A DNA stretch of 52,948 nucleotides, from the NCBI GenBank assembly GCA_049282265.1, contig JBAPTR010000090.1, positions 1-52,948 of the forward strand, written 5' to 3'. Origin of the DNA: CAYUCJ01 sp049282265 (GTDB taxonomy: Bacteria; Desulfobacterota; DSM-4660; Desulfatiglandales; Desulfatiglandaceae). Shown here in pieces: positions 9,259 through 17,769 of the stretch. Positions within the stretch are counted from its first letter, which is position 1; every line of letters starts with the position of its first letter. The position numbers were made by a program, and so were the translations under genes. Below the pieces are notes generated by a model, which searched no databases, was not told where the DNA came from, and saw nothing but the letters and a program-made list of their open reading frames with translations.

Positions 9259-10638
9259 CTACAAGCGAAAAGGCCTGCGCTTGATGAAACGGCCGGTTCC
9301 CGGCTTTCCCATGAATTTCCCGTCGTTCACGATGATCTGCCCGTTTGAAAACACGGTTTTCGGCACGCCTTTTCCTGTGAAACCCTCGTAGGGAGTGTAG
9401 TCCACGTTCTGATGGTGTGTCTTGGCGCTGATCTTGAAAGGGGCCTTGGGATCAAAGAGAACCAGGTCCGCATCGCTGCCCACGGCCACGGTCCCCTTTT
9501 GGGGAAAGAGGCCGAAGAGTTTGGCCGGGGCTGTTGAGACCAGTTCCACGAAACGGTTGAGCCCGATACGTTTCCTGTTGACTCCCTCGTGGTAGAGGAG
9601 CATAACCCGGTGTTCTATACCGGGGGCACCGTTGGGAATCAGGGCAAAGTTTTTCTTCCCCTTGTCTTTTTGTCCCTTGAAATTGAAGGGGCAATGGTCA
9701 GTTGATACGACCTGAAGGTCACCGGAAACGAGGCCTTTCCACAACGGATCCCAGTTGGATTTGTCTCTCAGGGGGGGAGACATGACATACTTGGCGCCCT
9801 GGAATCCCGGTTCCAGATAGTTGCTGTATGACTTGAGGAGATATTGGGGGCATGTCTCGGCCAGAACGGGAAAACCGGCGTCCCTGGCCGCTTTTACCTT
9901 ATCGAGTGCCTCCCTGCAGCTGAGATGGACGATGTAAATGGGGGCCCCGGCCATCTGGGCTATGGCGATTCCCCGGCCCGTGGCCTCCGCCTCGGCCTCG
10001 GGTGGACGGCTCAAGGCATGGTACTTGGGTTCCGTCTTCCCCTGGGCCAGAAGATCGTTGATGAGGATGTCCAGGATTTCGCCGTTTTCCGCGTGGATCA
10101 TGACGAGGGCGCCGGCCTTCTTGGCCGCTTTCAGGATCCTGTAAAGGGCGCCGTCATCGATCATCAGGGCGCCCTTGTAGGCAAGAAAACACTTGAAACT
10201 GGTGACGCCCTTTGCGACCATTTCCGGGATCTCAGCCATGACCCTGTCATTGAGATCGGTTATGGCCACGTGAAACCCGTAGTCGATGACCGCCTTCTTG
10301 TTGGCCTTTTTCATCCAGGTATCCAGTGTTCCCTTCAGGCTCATTCTCTTGCCCTGAATGGCGAAGTCAACCAGGGTGGTGGTTCCGCCGAAGGCGGCCG
10401 CTATGGTGCCCGTTTCAAAATCATCGGATGAGAAGCTTCCCATAAAGGGCATGTCCAGGTGGGTGTGGATATCGATGCCGCCGGGCAGGATGTACAGGCC
10501 CTTGGCATCAACCACCTCTTCTGCCGGTTCCTTGATCTTTTTGGCGATCTGAACGACCTTGCCATTCACAATCCCAACCTCGGCCCGGTATATGTCTTGG
10601 GCCGTGACCACTGTTCCATTCACGATTTTGTAATCCAT
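9259..10638 (-). CDS. hydA: Dihydropyrimidinase / hydantoinase
   Basis: 459 aa, the normal length for cyclic-amidohydrolase dihydropyrimidinases, which hydrolyse dihydrouracil to N-carbamoyl-beta-alanine (or hydantoins to carbamoyl amino acids). The binuclear metal site is visible: HTH in PGGIDIHTHLDMPF, the carbamylated lysine in SFKCFLAYKGALM, His in MIHAENGE and in YIVHLSCREAL, and Asp in VSTDHCPFN. The start has an excellent AAGGAGG site. Neighbouring preA, aminotransferase, beta-ureidopropionase and NCS1 permease genes favour a pyrimidine-degrading role over a detoxifying hydantoinase role. Confidence 0.93.
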   Translation of the reverse strand: MDYKIVNGTVVTAQDIYRAEVGIVNGKVVQIAKKIKEPAEEVVDAKGLYILPGGIDIHTHLDMPFMGSFSSDDFETGTIAAAFGGTTTLVDFAIQGKRMSLKGTLDTWMKKANKKAVIDYGFHVAITDLNDRVMAEIPEMVAKGVTSFKCFLAYKGALMIDDGALYRILKAAKKAGALVMIHAENGEILDILINDLLAQGKTEPKYHALSRPPEAEAEATGRGIAIAQMAGAPIYIVHLSCREALDKVKAARDAGFPVLAETCPQYLLKSYSNYLEPGFQGAKYVMSPPLRDKSNWDPLWKGLVSGDLQVVSTDHCPFNFKGQKDKGKKNFALIPNGAPGIEHRVMLLYHEGVNRKRIGLNRFVELVSTAPAKLFGLFPQKGTVAVGSDADLVLFDPKAPFKISAKTHHQNVDYTPYEGFTGKGVPKTVFSNGQIIVNDGKFMGKPGTGRFIKRRPFRL

Positions 10639-10701
10639 GTATTCCTCCTTTCAGGGGGGCCTTGGTGGAGGCGGAAAGGCCCCGTGATTAGAAAAAGAAA
10701 C
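10639..10701. other. Short spacer before repeat copy A
   Basis: Holds the leader and ribosome site of the dihydropyrimidinase gene; no other feature seen. Confidence 0.4.
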
Positions 10702-10996
10702 TTGATGACTTCGTAAAAAGTTGCTTTATGCCGCAAGCGGCAGCCTATGAGTAACGAAGTGGAACCGAACCTGACACTCTTTTTCAGACACTTTCTAAAC
10801 ACTTTTGAGAAGATGGACGACCATTTGGGGTTTAAGACCAGCCATCAGACAGCGCCAAGGATTCAGGAGGCGTAAACCCCAAATACCCGTCCATGTCGGA
10901 GTCCTGTGCCAAGTGCACCATGAGAAAGGGTCTGAAAAAGACTCTCAGGCTCTCCTCCTGATCTCTGGTGAATCAAACGGCTTCCTTTGGAAGTCC
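10702..10996 (+). repeat. Intergenic nested inverted repeat, copy A
   Basis: One of four related elements. It starts TTGATGACTTCG, then a conserved TTATGCCGCAAGCGGCAGCC block. The left outer arm is near 10770-10802 (TCTTTTTCAGAC), the left inner arm 10814-10834 (GGACG...ATTTGGGGTTTA), then a centre of about 40 nt. The right inner arm is 10873-10892 (TAAACCCCAAAT...CGTCC) and the right outer arm near 10913-10949 (GTCTGAAAAAGA). It lies downstream of preA. No protein-coding capacity is credible. Confidence 0.85.
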
Positions 10997-11028
10997 TGAG
11001 GATCGGGCTTTTGACGGTTCCATCAAGC

Positions 11029-12267
11029 TTAAGACACCTGGGAAAGCGGCTCCATAGCGATACAACCGGGAACCGGGCAAACCTGGTAGCAGAGGGAGCA
11101 CCCGGAGCAACGCTTTTCGGTCACCTTGTAAGTCCTGTCCGTTCCCTTGGTGACGGCCTGGTAACCGCCATCCCTGCAGGAGATGAAACACGCATCGCAT
11201 TGGACACACGTTTCTGTGTCGATATGCGCAACACGCCGGGTCTTATTGTCCAACTTGCCAAGGGGCACGAGCTTTTCAAGTGAAACGCCCACCATGTCCG
11301 AGATCTTCCGGAAGTTTTTCCTGTTCATGAAACCGGAGAGGCCTGCCAGCAGGTCGTCGATGATGCCGTAGCCGTGGACCATGACCGCCGTGCAGACCTG
11401 GAGGGTGGAGGACCCCAGCAGGATGAACTCCGCCGCATCCTCCCATGTGGTGATGCCGCCGATTCCCGAGATGGGTATGTCCGTGGCTTCCGCGATGGTG
11501 GCCACAGCCTTCAGGGCAATGGGTTTGATGGCGGGGCCTGAAAGACCGCCGTGGGAGGAGCATCCCGAGACATTGGGATGGGGGACCAGGGTTTCCAGGT
11601 CTACGCCGATGATGGAAGCCACGGTATTGATGGCGGAAATGGCGTCAGCCCCGGCATCGGCGCAGGCCTTGGCCACCAGCCCCACATCGGTCACATTGGG
11701 GGTCATTTTGGCAATAACGGGTATGTTCACGGATTCAGCCACCCAACCGGTGACCCGCGCTGCTAATTCTTTATCCTGCCCGATCGCCGAACCCATTCCC
11801 CTCTCCGGCATGCCGTGGGGGCATGACAGGTTCAATTCCAGCATGCCCGCCCCGGCCGCTTCACATTTTCTTGCCAACCGGTGCCAGCCTTCGGGCTTGC
11901 TGGCATCATCCATGATGCTGGCAATGACCACGTGGTCGGGATACTTCTTTTTCAAGTCCTCTATTTCCCTTAGCCAGACCGAAAGCTCACGATCGGTGAC
12001 GAGTTCAATATTTTCCAGGGCATAGTTGTCTTTGGACCGGGCTTTTTGCCCGGGAAATCCGAGGCTGGCAAGACGGGGGGTCACATTGACGATGCTGCTT
12101 GTATCCTCCACGAGGGTCTTGGTGACAGCTCCTGCCCATCCCGCCCTAAAGGCCCTCCCCATCATGTTACCCGTGGTTGTGGGGGGAGCGGAAGAAAGGA
12201 TGAAGGGGTTCAGGAATTTTACTCCGCAAAAGTCAACGGAAAGATCTACATCTTTTTGATTTCCCAT
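11029..12267 (-). CDS. preA: Dihydropyrimidine dehydrogenase, PreA-type subunit
   Basis: 412 aa. An FMN-binding dihydroorotate-dehydrogenase-like barrel is followed by a C-terminal ferredoxin domain, as in PreA, which reduces uracil or thymine to the dihydro form. Seen: the active-site cysteine loop in LNLSCPHGMPERGMG, the FMN-phosphate region SGIGGITTWEDAAEF, and two [4Fe-4S] motifs CVQCDACFISC and CSGCSLCYQVC. Start ATG follows GGGAGG with 8-nt spacing. In E. coli PreA works with the NAD/FAD subunit PreT; no preT lies in this window, so electrons may come from ferredoxin or a distant PreT-like protein (inference). It is followed by repeat copy A. Confidence 0.93.
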   Translation of the reverse strand: MGNQKDVDLSVDFCGVKFLNPFILSSAPPTTTGNMMGRAFRAGWAGAVTKTLVEDTSSIVNVTPRLASLGFPGQKARSKDNYALENIELVTDRELSVWLREIEDLKKKYPDHVVIASIMDDASKPEGWHRLARKCEAAGAGMLELNLSCPHGMPERGMGSAIGQDKELAARVTGWVAESVNIPVIAKMTPNVTDVGLVAKACADAGADAISAINTVASIIGVDLETLVPHPNVSGCSSHGGLSGPAIKPIALKAVATIAEATDIPISGIGGITTWEDAAEFILLGSSTLQVCTAVMVHGYGIIDDLLAGLSGFMNRKNFRKISDMVGVSLEKLVPLGKLDNKTRRVAHIDTETCVQCDACFISCRDGGYQAVTKGTDRTYKVTEKRCSGCSLCYQVCPVPGCIAMEPLSQVS

Positions 12268-12335
12268 GAAATAAACCTCCCTATTCTGTTGCTGCGGGTC
12301 TGCTCGCCTCGGAGCCGGGTGTTTTGCATCAATGG

Positions 12336-13724
12336 CTACGCCCTTGTGAAATCAGAGCTTCTGGAAGCCGGAATACCCGTGCTCTCCACCTCCCTGTCTC
12401 CAATTTCAAGAGCCTTGTCGATAACGGCGATGCCCTGGTCGATTTCCTGTTCGGTGATAATCAGGGGTGGCGCAATGACCAGGGTGTCGATCCAGGCCGC
12501 CATGTAGAGACCGTTTTTCATGGCATCTCCTGCTATCTTCGCCGTCATGAGAGGCACGCCGCTGAACTTGTCCGCCTTTACGTTGAAGGGCTCTCTCGTC
12601 TTTCTATTCTTGACGATTTCGAGGGCCCAGAAGTGCCCGATTCCCCTCACATCGCCTATACACTCGTGGCGGTCGGCCAGTTCATAGAGCTTTTTTTCCA
12701 GATGGCCGGCCGATTTCTCGGGAAGGCCCGAGGCCACCAGTTTCTTGTATTCCGACACCGCTGCCGGAATGGCGCACATGGCAATGGGATGAAACGCATA
12801 GGTGTGCCCATGGCAAAAGACTTCTTCATCAAAGAAACCGGCTACCTTGTCGGTTGCAGCCGTGATGCCCGCCGGCGTGTAGGCACCTGTAGCCCCCTTC
12901 GCCGTGGTCAGGATGTCGGGCGTCACGTTCCAGTGTTCCATGGCGAATGCCTTCCCGGTCCTGAACCATCCGGTCATGACCTCATCGGCCACCAGGAGAA
13001 CGTCGGTTTCATCGCAAATCTTCCGTAATATGGGGAAATATTCCGGCGGCGGCACGAGCCTTCCATTGGTTCCGACAACCGGCTCCACTATGATGGCGGC
13101 CACATTGCCCTCTTCCTTGATCATGTAGTCCAGGTAGGTTGCACACTGTATGTTGCATTCCGGATATTCCTTTCCAAAAGGGCAGCGGTAGCAGTAACAG
13201 TCCGGGGCGAAGCGTACGCCCTGGACCGTACACCTGGCCTGCTCTGCGAACCACCTCCTCGGATCACCCGTGAAGGCGGCGCCGGCAACCGTGGCGCCGT
13301 GATAGGAATGATACCTGGAAATGATCTTGTAGGCCGGGATCTTGGATAGCCTGACCATCTTGAGGGCCGCTTCATTTGCCTCGGTGCCGCTCGTGGAAAA
13401 AAAGAACTTGTTGAGACCTTCGGGCATGACCGAACGCAGGGCATCCACGGCCGCCAGGGATGCCTCATTTGCGAACCCCGGCGCTATGTAAGGAAGCTTC
13501 TCGGCCTGTTGTTTGATGGCTTCAATGATGATCTTGTTCTTGTGCCCAAGATTGGAACACATGAGCTGTGAAGAGAAATCCATGTAGGATTTGCCCTTGT
13601 CATCGTACATGTATACCCCTTCGGCATCTTTGATGAGAAGGGGGGTGGACCATGCCTTCTGCCGATTCCATGTACCAAAGGTATGGTCCGTAAATTCCCT
13701 GATCTTTTTCTCTGCTTTACTCAT
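12336..13724 (-). CDS. Class III aminotransferase, probable beta-alanine transaminase
   Basis: PLP-dependent fold-type I enzyme, about 462 aa. Seen: SGTEANEAALKMVR, the HSYHGAT motif, LVADEVMTGWFRTG (PLP-binding Asp), and the Schiff-base lysine in TTAKGATGAYTPAG. The start at 13724 has GAAGGAG at 8 nt; an in-frame ATG eight codons upstream lies in the ribosome-site region and overlaps the end of the preceding gene's spacer. Given the neighbours, the likely substrate is beta-alanine, yielding malonate semialdehyde for MmsA; other omega-amino acids are possible. Probably cotranscribed with the beta-ureidopropionase gene 30 nt upstream and preA downstream. Confidence 0.88.
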   Translation of the reverse strand: MSKAEKKIREFTDHTFGTWNRQKAWSTPLLIKDAEGVYMYDDKGKSYMDFSSQLMCSNLGHKNKIIIEAIKQQAEKLPYIAPGFANEASLAAVDALRSVMPEGLNKFFFSTSGTEANEAALKMVRLSKIPAYKIISRYHSYHGATVAGAAFTGDPRRWFAEQARCTVQGVRFAPDCYCYRCPFGKEYPECNIQCATYLDYMIKEEGNVAAIIVEPVVGTNGRLVPPPEYFPILRKICDETDVLLVADEVMTGWFRTGKAFAMEHWNVTPDILTTAKGATGAYTPAGITAATDKVAGFFDEEVFCHGHTYAFHPIAMCAIPAAVSEYKKLVASGLPEKSAGHLEKKLYELADRHECIGDVRGIGHFWALEIVKNRKTREPFNVKADKFSGVPLMTAKIAGDAMKNGLYMAAWIDTLVIAPPLIITEQEIDQGIAVIDKALEIGDREVESTGIPASRSSDFTRA

Positions 13725-13753
13725 AGAACTTTCTCCTTCTTCCTCCACCCTCT

Positions 13754-14629
13754 TCAGGGTAGCAAGTCCACCATATCATCATAAGTTTCAGGCCGGCGGT
13801 CCCGGTAGAACTGCCACACATTCCGTACTTCCCGGATCACGTCGAAGTCCAGGTCGGCCACGATGAGTTCGTCCTTGTCCCTGGACCCCTCAACGACGAT
13901 CTGGCCCCTGGGGTCGCAGAAATAACTGGAACCGTAGAATTCGCCGATATCCCAGGGCTGCTCATGGCCCACACGGTTGATGGCCCCCACAAAATATCCG
14001 TTGGCCACGGCGTGGGCGGGCTGTTCCAGTTTCCAGAGATATTCGGAAAGGCCGGCCACTGTAGCCGAAGGATTAAAGATGATTTCGGCCCCGTTCAAAC
14101 CGAGTATACGTGCCCCTTCGGGGAAGTGGCGATCGTAACAGATGTAGACGCCCACATCGGCATAGGCGGTCCTGAAGACAGGGTAGCCGAGATTCCCGGG
14201 TTTGAAATAGAACTTTTCCCAGAAGCCGGGGGCGGTGTGGGGAATGTGGTTTTTGCGGTATTTCCCGAGGTAGGTCCCGTCCGCATCGATCACGGCGGCG
14301 GTGTTGTAGTAAACGCCGGTGATTTCCTCTTCGTAGATGGGGACGACCATGACCATGCCGTGTTCTTTTGCCTTCTCCTGCATGAGTTTCACGGTGGGAC
14401 CGTCCGGGATCTTTTCCGTGGCGCTATACCACTTTGTTTCCTGTTCAGCGGGAAAATAGGGCCCATAGAAGATTTCCTGCAGACAGAGGATCTTTATGTC
14501 CTTTTGACCGGCTTCATCCACCAGTTTGAGGTTTTTTTCGATCATGTGCTCCTTAAGCTTGTCCACGGACTCATTCCCGGAGATCTCGCATCGGGTCTGA
14601 ATCAAACCGCACTTCACTATTCTTGCCAT
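13754..14629 (-). CDS. Beta-ureidopropionase / N-carbamoyl amidohydrolase (nitrilase family)
   Basis: 291 aa carbon-nitrogen hydrolase. The Glu-Lys-Cys triad is visible: Glu in LCLQEIFYGPYF, Lys in YRKNHIP, Cys in VGVYICYDRHFPEGAR. The enzyme cleaves N-carbamoyl-beta-alanine to beta-alanine, CO2 and ammonia, the third step of reductive pyrimidine degradation. The FYGPYFPAEQ segment and the ICYDRHFPE motif are typical of beta-ureidopropionases and N-carbamoylputrescine amidases; context favours the former. The ATG at 14629 has AGGAGGT at 8 nt. It is the first gene of the minus-strand group toward preA. Confidence 0.9.
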   Translation of the reverse strand: MARIVKCGLIQTRCEISGNESVDKLKEHMIEKNLKLVDEAGQKDIKILCLQEIFYGPYFPAEQETKWYSATEKIPDGPTVKLMQEKAKEHGMVMVVPIYEEEITGVYYNTAAVIDADGTYLGKYRKNHIPHTAPGFWEKFYFKPGNLGYPVFRTAYADVGVYICYDRHFPEGARILGLNGAEIIFNPSATVAGLSEYLWKLEQPAHAVANGYFVGAINRVGHEQPWDIGEFYGSSYFCDPRGQIVVEGSRDKDELIVADLDFDVIREVRNVWQFYRDRRPETYDDMVDLLP

Positions 14630-15010
14630 TACCTGTTACCTCCTACTCGAAATAATTGATTAAATCAAAGACTCACGTTCTAGCAACCCCGTGCCTGTCA
14701 TGGTCCGGACCGATTTTTCTTCTATTCTATACACCGCCCCGGAGTTGATTGACAAGCCAATTCTTGATGAAATCGCAAAAAGGCCGTCCCTGGATTTCTT
14801 ACGCATTGCGACACACCTCTGGCTGCGGCTCTTGAAGACGCCGTCCCTAGACAGTGGTTCCCAGAGACTTGCGCGGTTTTCAGCCTCCCGGATAAAAGGT
14901 TTGATCTTCAATATGATTTGTGATATCCAAGACCGCGGTTCCATATAAATTTATTCAAGCTCTGAAATGGCGGAAAAGGCCGAGAAGATTACCATGAAAG
15001 GAGAAAGGAA
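14630..15010. other. Intergenic region with short direct repeats
   Basis: About 380 bases between divergent genes. A nine-base GCCGTCCCT is repeated directly near 14782 and 14841, and CTTGATGAAATCGCAAAAAG near 14760 resembles the head of the large repeat family (TTGATGACTTCGTAAAAAG). The 94-codon minus-strand frame covering it has no ribosome site or domain and is probably not a gene. Confidence 0.5.
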
Positions 15011-15919
15011 ATGACCGCAAAATTGATCAAAGGAACGGAGATACGGGAGGAGATCCTCAAAGAGATCGAAGGGGAAGTAGCACAAATAAAGGAACAGCAC
15101 GGGAAGGTGCCCGGACTGGTGACCATTCTTGTTGGGGAAAACCCGGCCTCGATATCGTATGTCACATTGAAGGTCAAGACGGCAACCCGCGTGGGTTTCC
15201 ACGAGATCCAGGATAACCAGTCGGAAGATATTTCCGAGGAAGATCTGCTGGCCCTGATCGATAAGTATAATGGCGATGAGAGCATTCACGGCATTCTCGT
15301 GCAGTTGCCTCTCCCGAAACACATTGACGAAAAGAAGATCCTGAACGCCATAGATCCTGATAAGGATGTGGATGGTTTTCATCCGGTCAACGTGGGCCGT
15401 TTGATGATTGGTGGTTCAGAGGTCAAATTTCCTCCCTGCACCCCTGCCGGAATCCAGGAGATGATTGTCCGTGCCGGTGTTGAGACCAGCGGTGCGGAGG
15501 TGGTGGTCGTCGGGCGTTCCAACATCGTCGGGAAACCCATTGCCAATATGATGCTCCAGAAAGGACCCGGTGCCAACTCCACCGTGACGGTCGTACACAC
15601 GCGGACCAAAGACCTGGCCGCCCACTGCAAGCGGGCAGATATCCTCATCGTTGCCGCCGGTGTCCCCGGGTTGGTGAAGCCCGAGTGGATCAAACCGGGG
15701 GCGTGCGTCATTGATGTGGGTGTGAACCGAGTGGGAGAGAAGGTCAGTGAAAAGACCGGCAAGAAAATAGCCATTTTGCGTGGGGATGTGGATTTTGACG
15801 CGGCCAAGGAGATTGCAGGGTGGATCACCCCGGTACCGGGAGGTGTGGGCCCCATGACCATTACCATGCTTATGAGAAATACCTTGAAGTCGCTGAAGTT
15901 CAGTCTCGGGATTGCATAG
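15011..15919 (+). CDS. folD: Bifunctional methylene-THF dehydrogenase / methenyl-THF cyclohydrolase
   Basis: 302 aa. FolD interconverts methylene-, methenyl- and formyl-tetrahydrofolate in the cytoplasm. Seen: the catalytic Tyr/Lys segment SYVTLKVKTATRVG, QLPLPKHID, PCTPAGIQE, the dinucleotide-binding GRSNIVGKPIANMML, and the C-terminal TPVPGGVGPMTITML. Ribosome site AAAGGAG before the ATG. In anaerobes of this type it may serve both biosynthesis and the Wood-Ljungdahl methyl branch; the sequence does not decide. Ends with a strong terminator downstream. Confidence 0.96.
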   Translation: MTAKLIKGTEIREEILKEIEGEVAQIKEQHGKVPGLVTILVGENPASISYVTLKVKTATRVGFHEIQDNQSEDISEEDLLALIDKYNGDESIHGILVQLPLPKHIDEKKILNAIDPDKDVDGFHPVNVGRLMIGGSEVKFPPCTPAGIQEMIVRAGVETSGAEVVVVGRSNIVGKPIANMMLQKGPGANSTVTVVHTRTKDLAAHCKRADILIVAAGVPGLVKPEWIKPGACVIDVGVNRVGEKVSEKTGKKIAILRGDVDFDAAKEIAGWITPVPGGVGPMTITMLMRNTLKSLKFSLGIA

Positions 15920-15978
15920 TATCGAAAGTTTTCCGTGGCCGGCGGACCGGGGCTGAAAAGCCCGGGAGAAATAGTTGG

Positions 15979-16010
15979 GGGGGATGGGACAGGAACCATC
16001 CCCCTTTTTT
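15979..16010 (+). terminator. Rho-independent terminator after folD
   Basis: GGGGGATGG at 15979-15987 pairs with CCATCCCCC at 15996-16004 (9 bp), followed by six T at 16005-16010. Confidence 0.9.
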
Positions 16011-16128
16011 GTGCGGTACCTTCAAGCTGAAGACGGGAAAGCCGTTGACAACGACCGGCTGGTGTGGAGTAATATGCGCCTGCGCTGTGCACTCTGAAAG
16101 GCTCAACAAAAAATGCAAGGAGTAGATC

Positions 16129-17424
16129 ATGTCAAATACCGTCGTGGTAGGAACCCAGTGGGGAGATGAAGGGAAGGGAAAGGTCGTCGATCTCCTGACG
16201 GCACGAGCGGACCTGGTGGTGCGCTTCCAGGGGGGAAACAACGCCGGACACACCCTGGTGGTTGAAGGAAAGAAGTTTATTTTTCACCTTATCCCTTCGG
16301 GGATACTGTACGAAGGGAAGAAGTGCCTGATTGGAAATGGTGTGGTTGTTGACCCCCAGGTCCTGCTGGATGAGATCGAGAGGCTCCATGGGGCCGGCAT
16401 CGATGTGGGACCCCAAAGACTCTCTCTGAGCGAGAAGGCCCATATCATCATGCCCTACCACAAGGCCCTGGATCTGGCCGGGGAAGAGGCCAGAGGGAAA
16501 GAGAAGATCGGGACCACCGGACGGGGGATCGGGCCCTGCTACGAAGACAAGGCCGCCCGCACCGGCATCAGGGCCATTGACCTGACCGAGCCCGACACCT
16601 TGAAGAGAAAGATCGAGACGAGTTTGAAGGAGAAGAATTTTTACCTGACCGGGTTCCTGGGAAGTGAGGGGCTTAATGCGGATACGGTTCTGGAGGAGAC
16701 TCTTGCGCTGGGCAGGAAACTGACGCCTTTCCTTTCGGATGTATCCATGGAACTGGGGGACGCGTTGAAGGCAGGGAAGAAGGTACTTTTTGAGGGGGCA
16801 CAGGGGACGCACCTGGATATAGATCACGGCACCTATCCCTATGTGACATCTTCCAACCCGGTGGCGGGAGCTGCATGCGCCGGGGCGGGAATAGGGCCGG
16901 GCCAACTTCACCACGTCATCGGGATCGTGAAGGCCTATACCACACGGGTCGGTGCGGGACCGTTTGTGACCGAGCTGGTTGACCAAACGGGGATCTATCT
17001 GCAGGAAAAGGGAATGGAATTCGGTTCCACCACCGGCCGGCCCAGGAGGTGCGGGTGGCTCGATCTGGTGGTGGTTCGGGATTCGGCCAGATTGAACGGA
17101 CTGAACAGCCTGGCCATCACCAAGCTGGATGTACTGACCGGACTGGAGACCCTGAAGGCCTGTGTGGCTTATGAAGTGGCGGGGCGGAGGATCAAAACGC
17201 GACCGGCAAGCCTGGCCCAATTCGGCCGCTGTGAGCCCGTTTACCAAGAACTTCCGGGGTGGAAGGAAGATATCTCCGGTGTCAGAGAAGTGGCGGATTT
17301 GCCGTCACAGGCCAGGGACTATCTGAACCTGATCGAGAAGGAAACAGGCGTTCCCATTTCCGTGATCTCTGTGGGGCCGGGACGGCAAGAGACCATCATC
17401 ATAAAGAATCCGTTCGACAATTGA
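16129..17424 (+). CDS. purA: Adenylosuccinate synthetase
   Basis: 431 aa, the usual length. PurA joins IMP and aspartate using GTP in AMP synthesis. Seen: the N-terminal GTP-loop signature VVVGTQWGDEGKGKVVDLL, QGGNNAGHT, the GRGIGPCYEDK loop, and GSTTGRPRRCGWLD. Start preceded by CAAGGAG. The stop TGA lies inside the first bases of repeat copy B, so the repeat abuts the 3' end and no ordinary terminator follows. Confidence 0.97.
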   Translation: MSNTVVVGTQWGDEGKGKVVDLLTARADLVVRFQGGNNAGHTLVVEGKKFIFHLIPSGILYEGKKCLIGNGVVVDPQVLLDEIERLHGAGIDVGPQRLSLSEKAHIIMPYHKALDLAGEEARGKEKIGTTGRGIGPCYEDKAARTGIRAIDLTEPDTLKRKIETSLKEKNFYLTGFLGSEGLNADTVLEETLALGRKLTPFLSDVSMELGDALKAGKKVLFEGAQGTHLDIDHGTYPYVTSSNPVAGAACAGAGIGPGQLHHVIGIVKAYTTRVGAGPFVTELVDQTGIYLQEKGMEFGSTTGRPRRCGWLDLVVVRDSARLNGLNSLAITKLDVLTGLETLKACVAYEVAGRRIKTRPASLAQFGRCEPVYQELPGWKEDISGVREVADLPSQARDYLNLIEKETGVPISVISVGPGRQETIIIKNPFDN

Positions 17425-17724
17425 TGACTTCCGAAAAAGCGCATTTATGCCGCAAACGGCAGCCTATGAGCAACGAAGGTTATAGAGGTATTCGGCCGAA
17501 CCTGACACTCTTTTTCAGACGCTTTCTAAACACTCCGGAGGGGATGGACGCCTATTTGGGGTTTAAGGGTAGCGATTAGAGAGCGCCAAGGCTTCCGGAG
17601 GCGTAAACCCCAAATAGCCGTCCATGTTGAAGCCCCGAGCCAAGTGCACTATGAGAAAGCACATGAAAAAGATTCTCAGATCCGTTTCCTTAGATCCGGG
17701 TGAAAAAGCGACTTCGTTAGAAGC
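17421..17724 (+). repeat. Intergenic nested inverted repeat, copy B
   Basis: Second member of the four-copy family and the best-paired one. Its inner arms (about 17543-17565 and 17600-17625, around ATTTGGGGTTTA and TAAACCCCAAAT) can pair 21 of 22 positions; an outer pair of arms (TCTTTTTCAGAC on the left, ATGAAAAAGAT on the right) extends the hairpin. It begins TTGATGACTTC, and that TGA is the purA stop codon. It lies between purA and mnmG. Confidence 0.85.
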
Positions 17725-17769
17725 ATCATCGTACCCATGGACTTCAGTAAAAAGTCCCGAGACTTTATC

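Noticed and set aside
10620..10802. 60-codon minus-strand frame ending in repeat copy A
   Set aside because: Its sequence is the repeat itself (FRKCLKKSVRF reading) and similar readings arise at other copies; no ribosome site.
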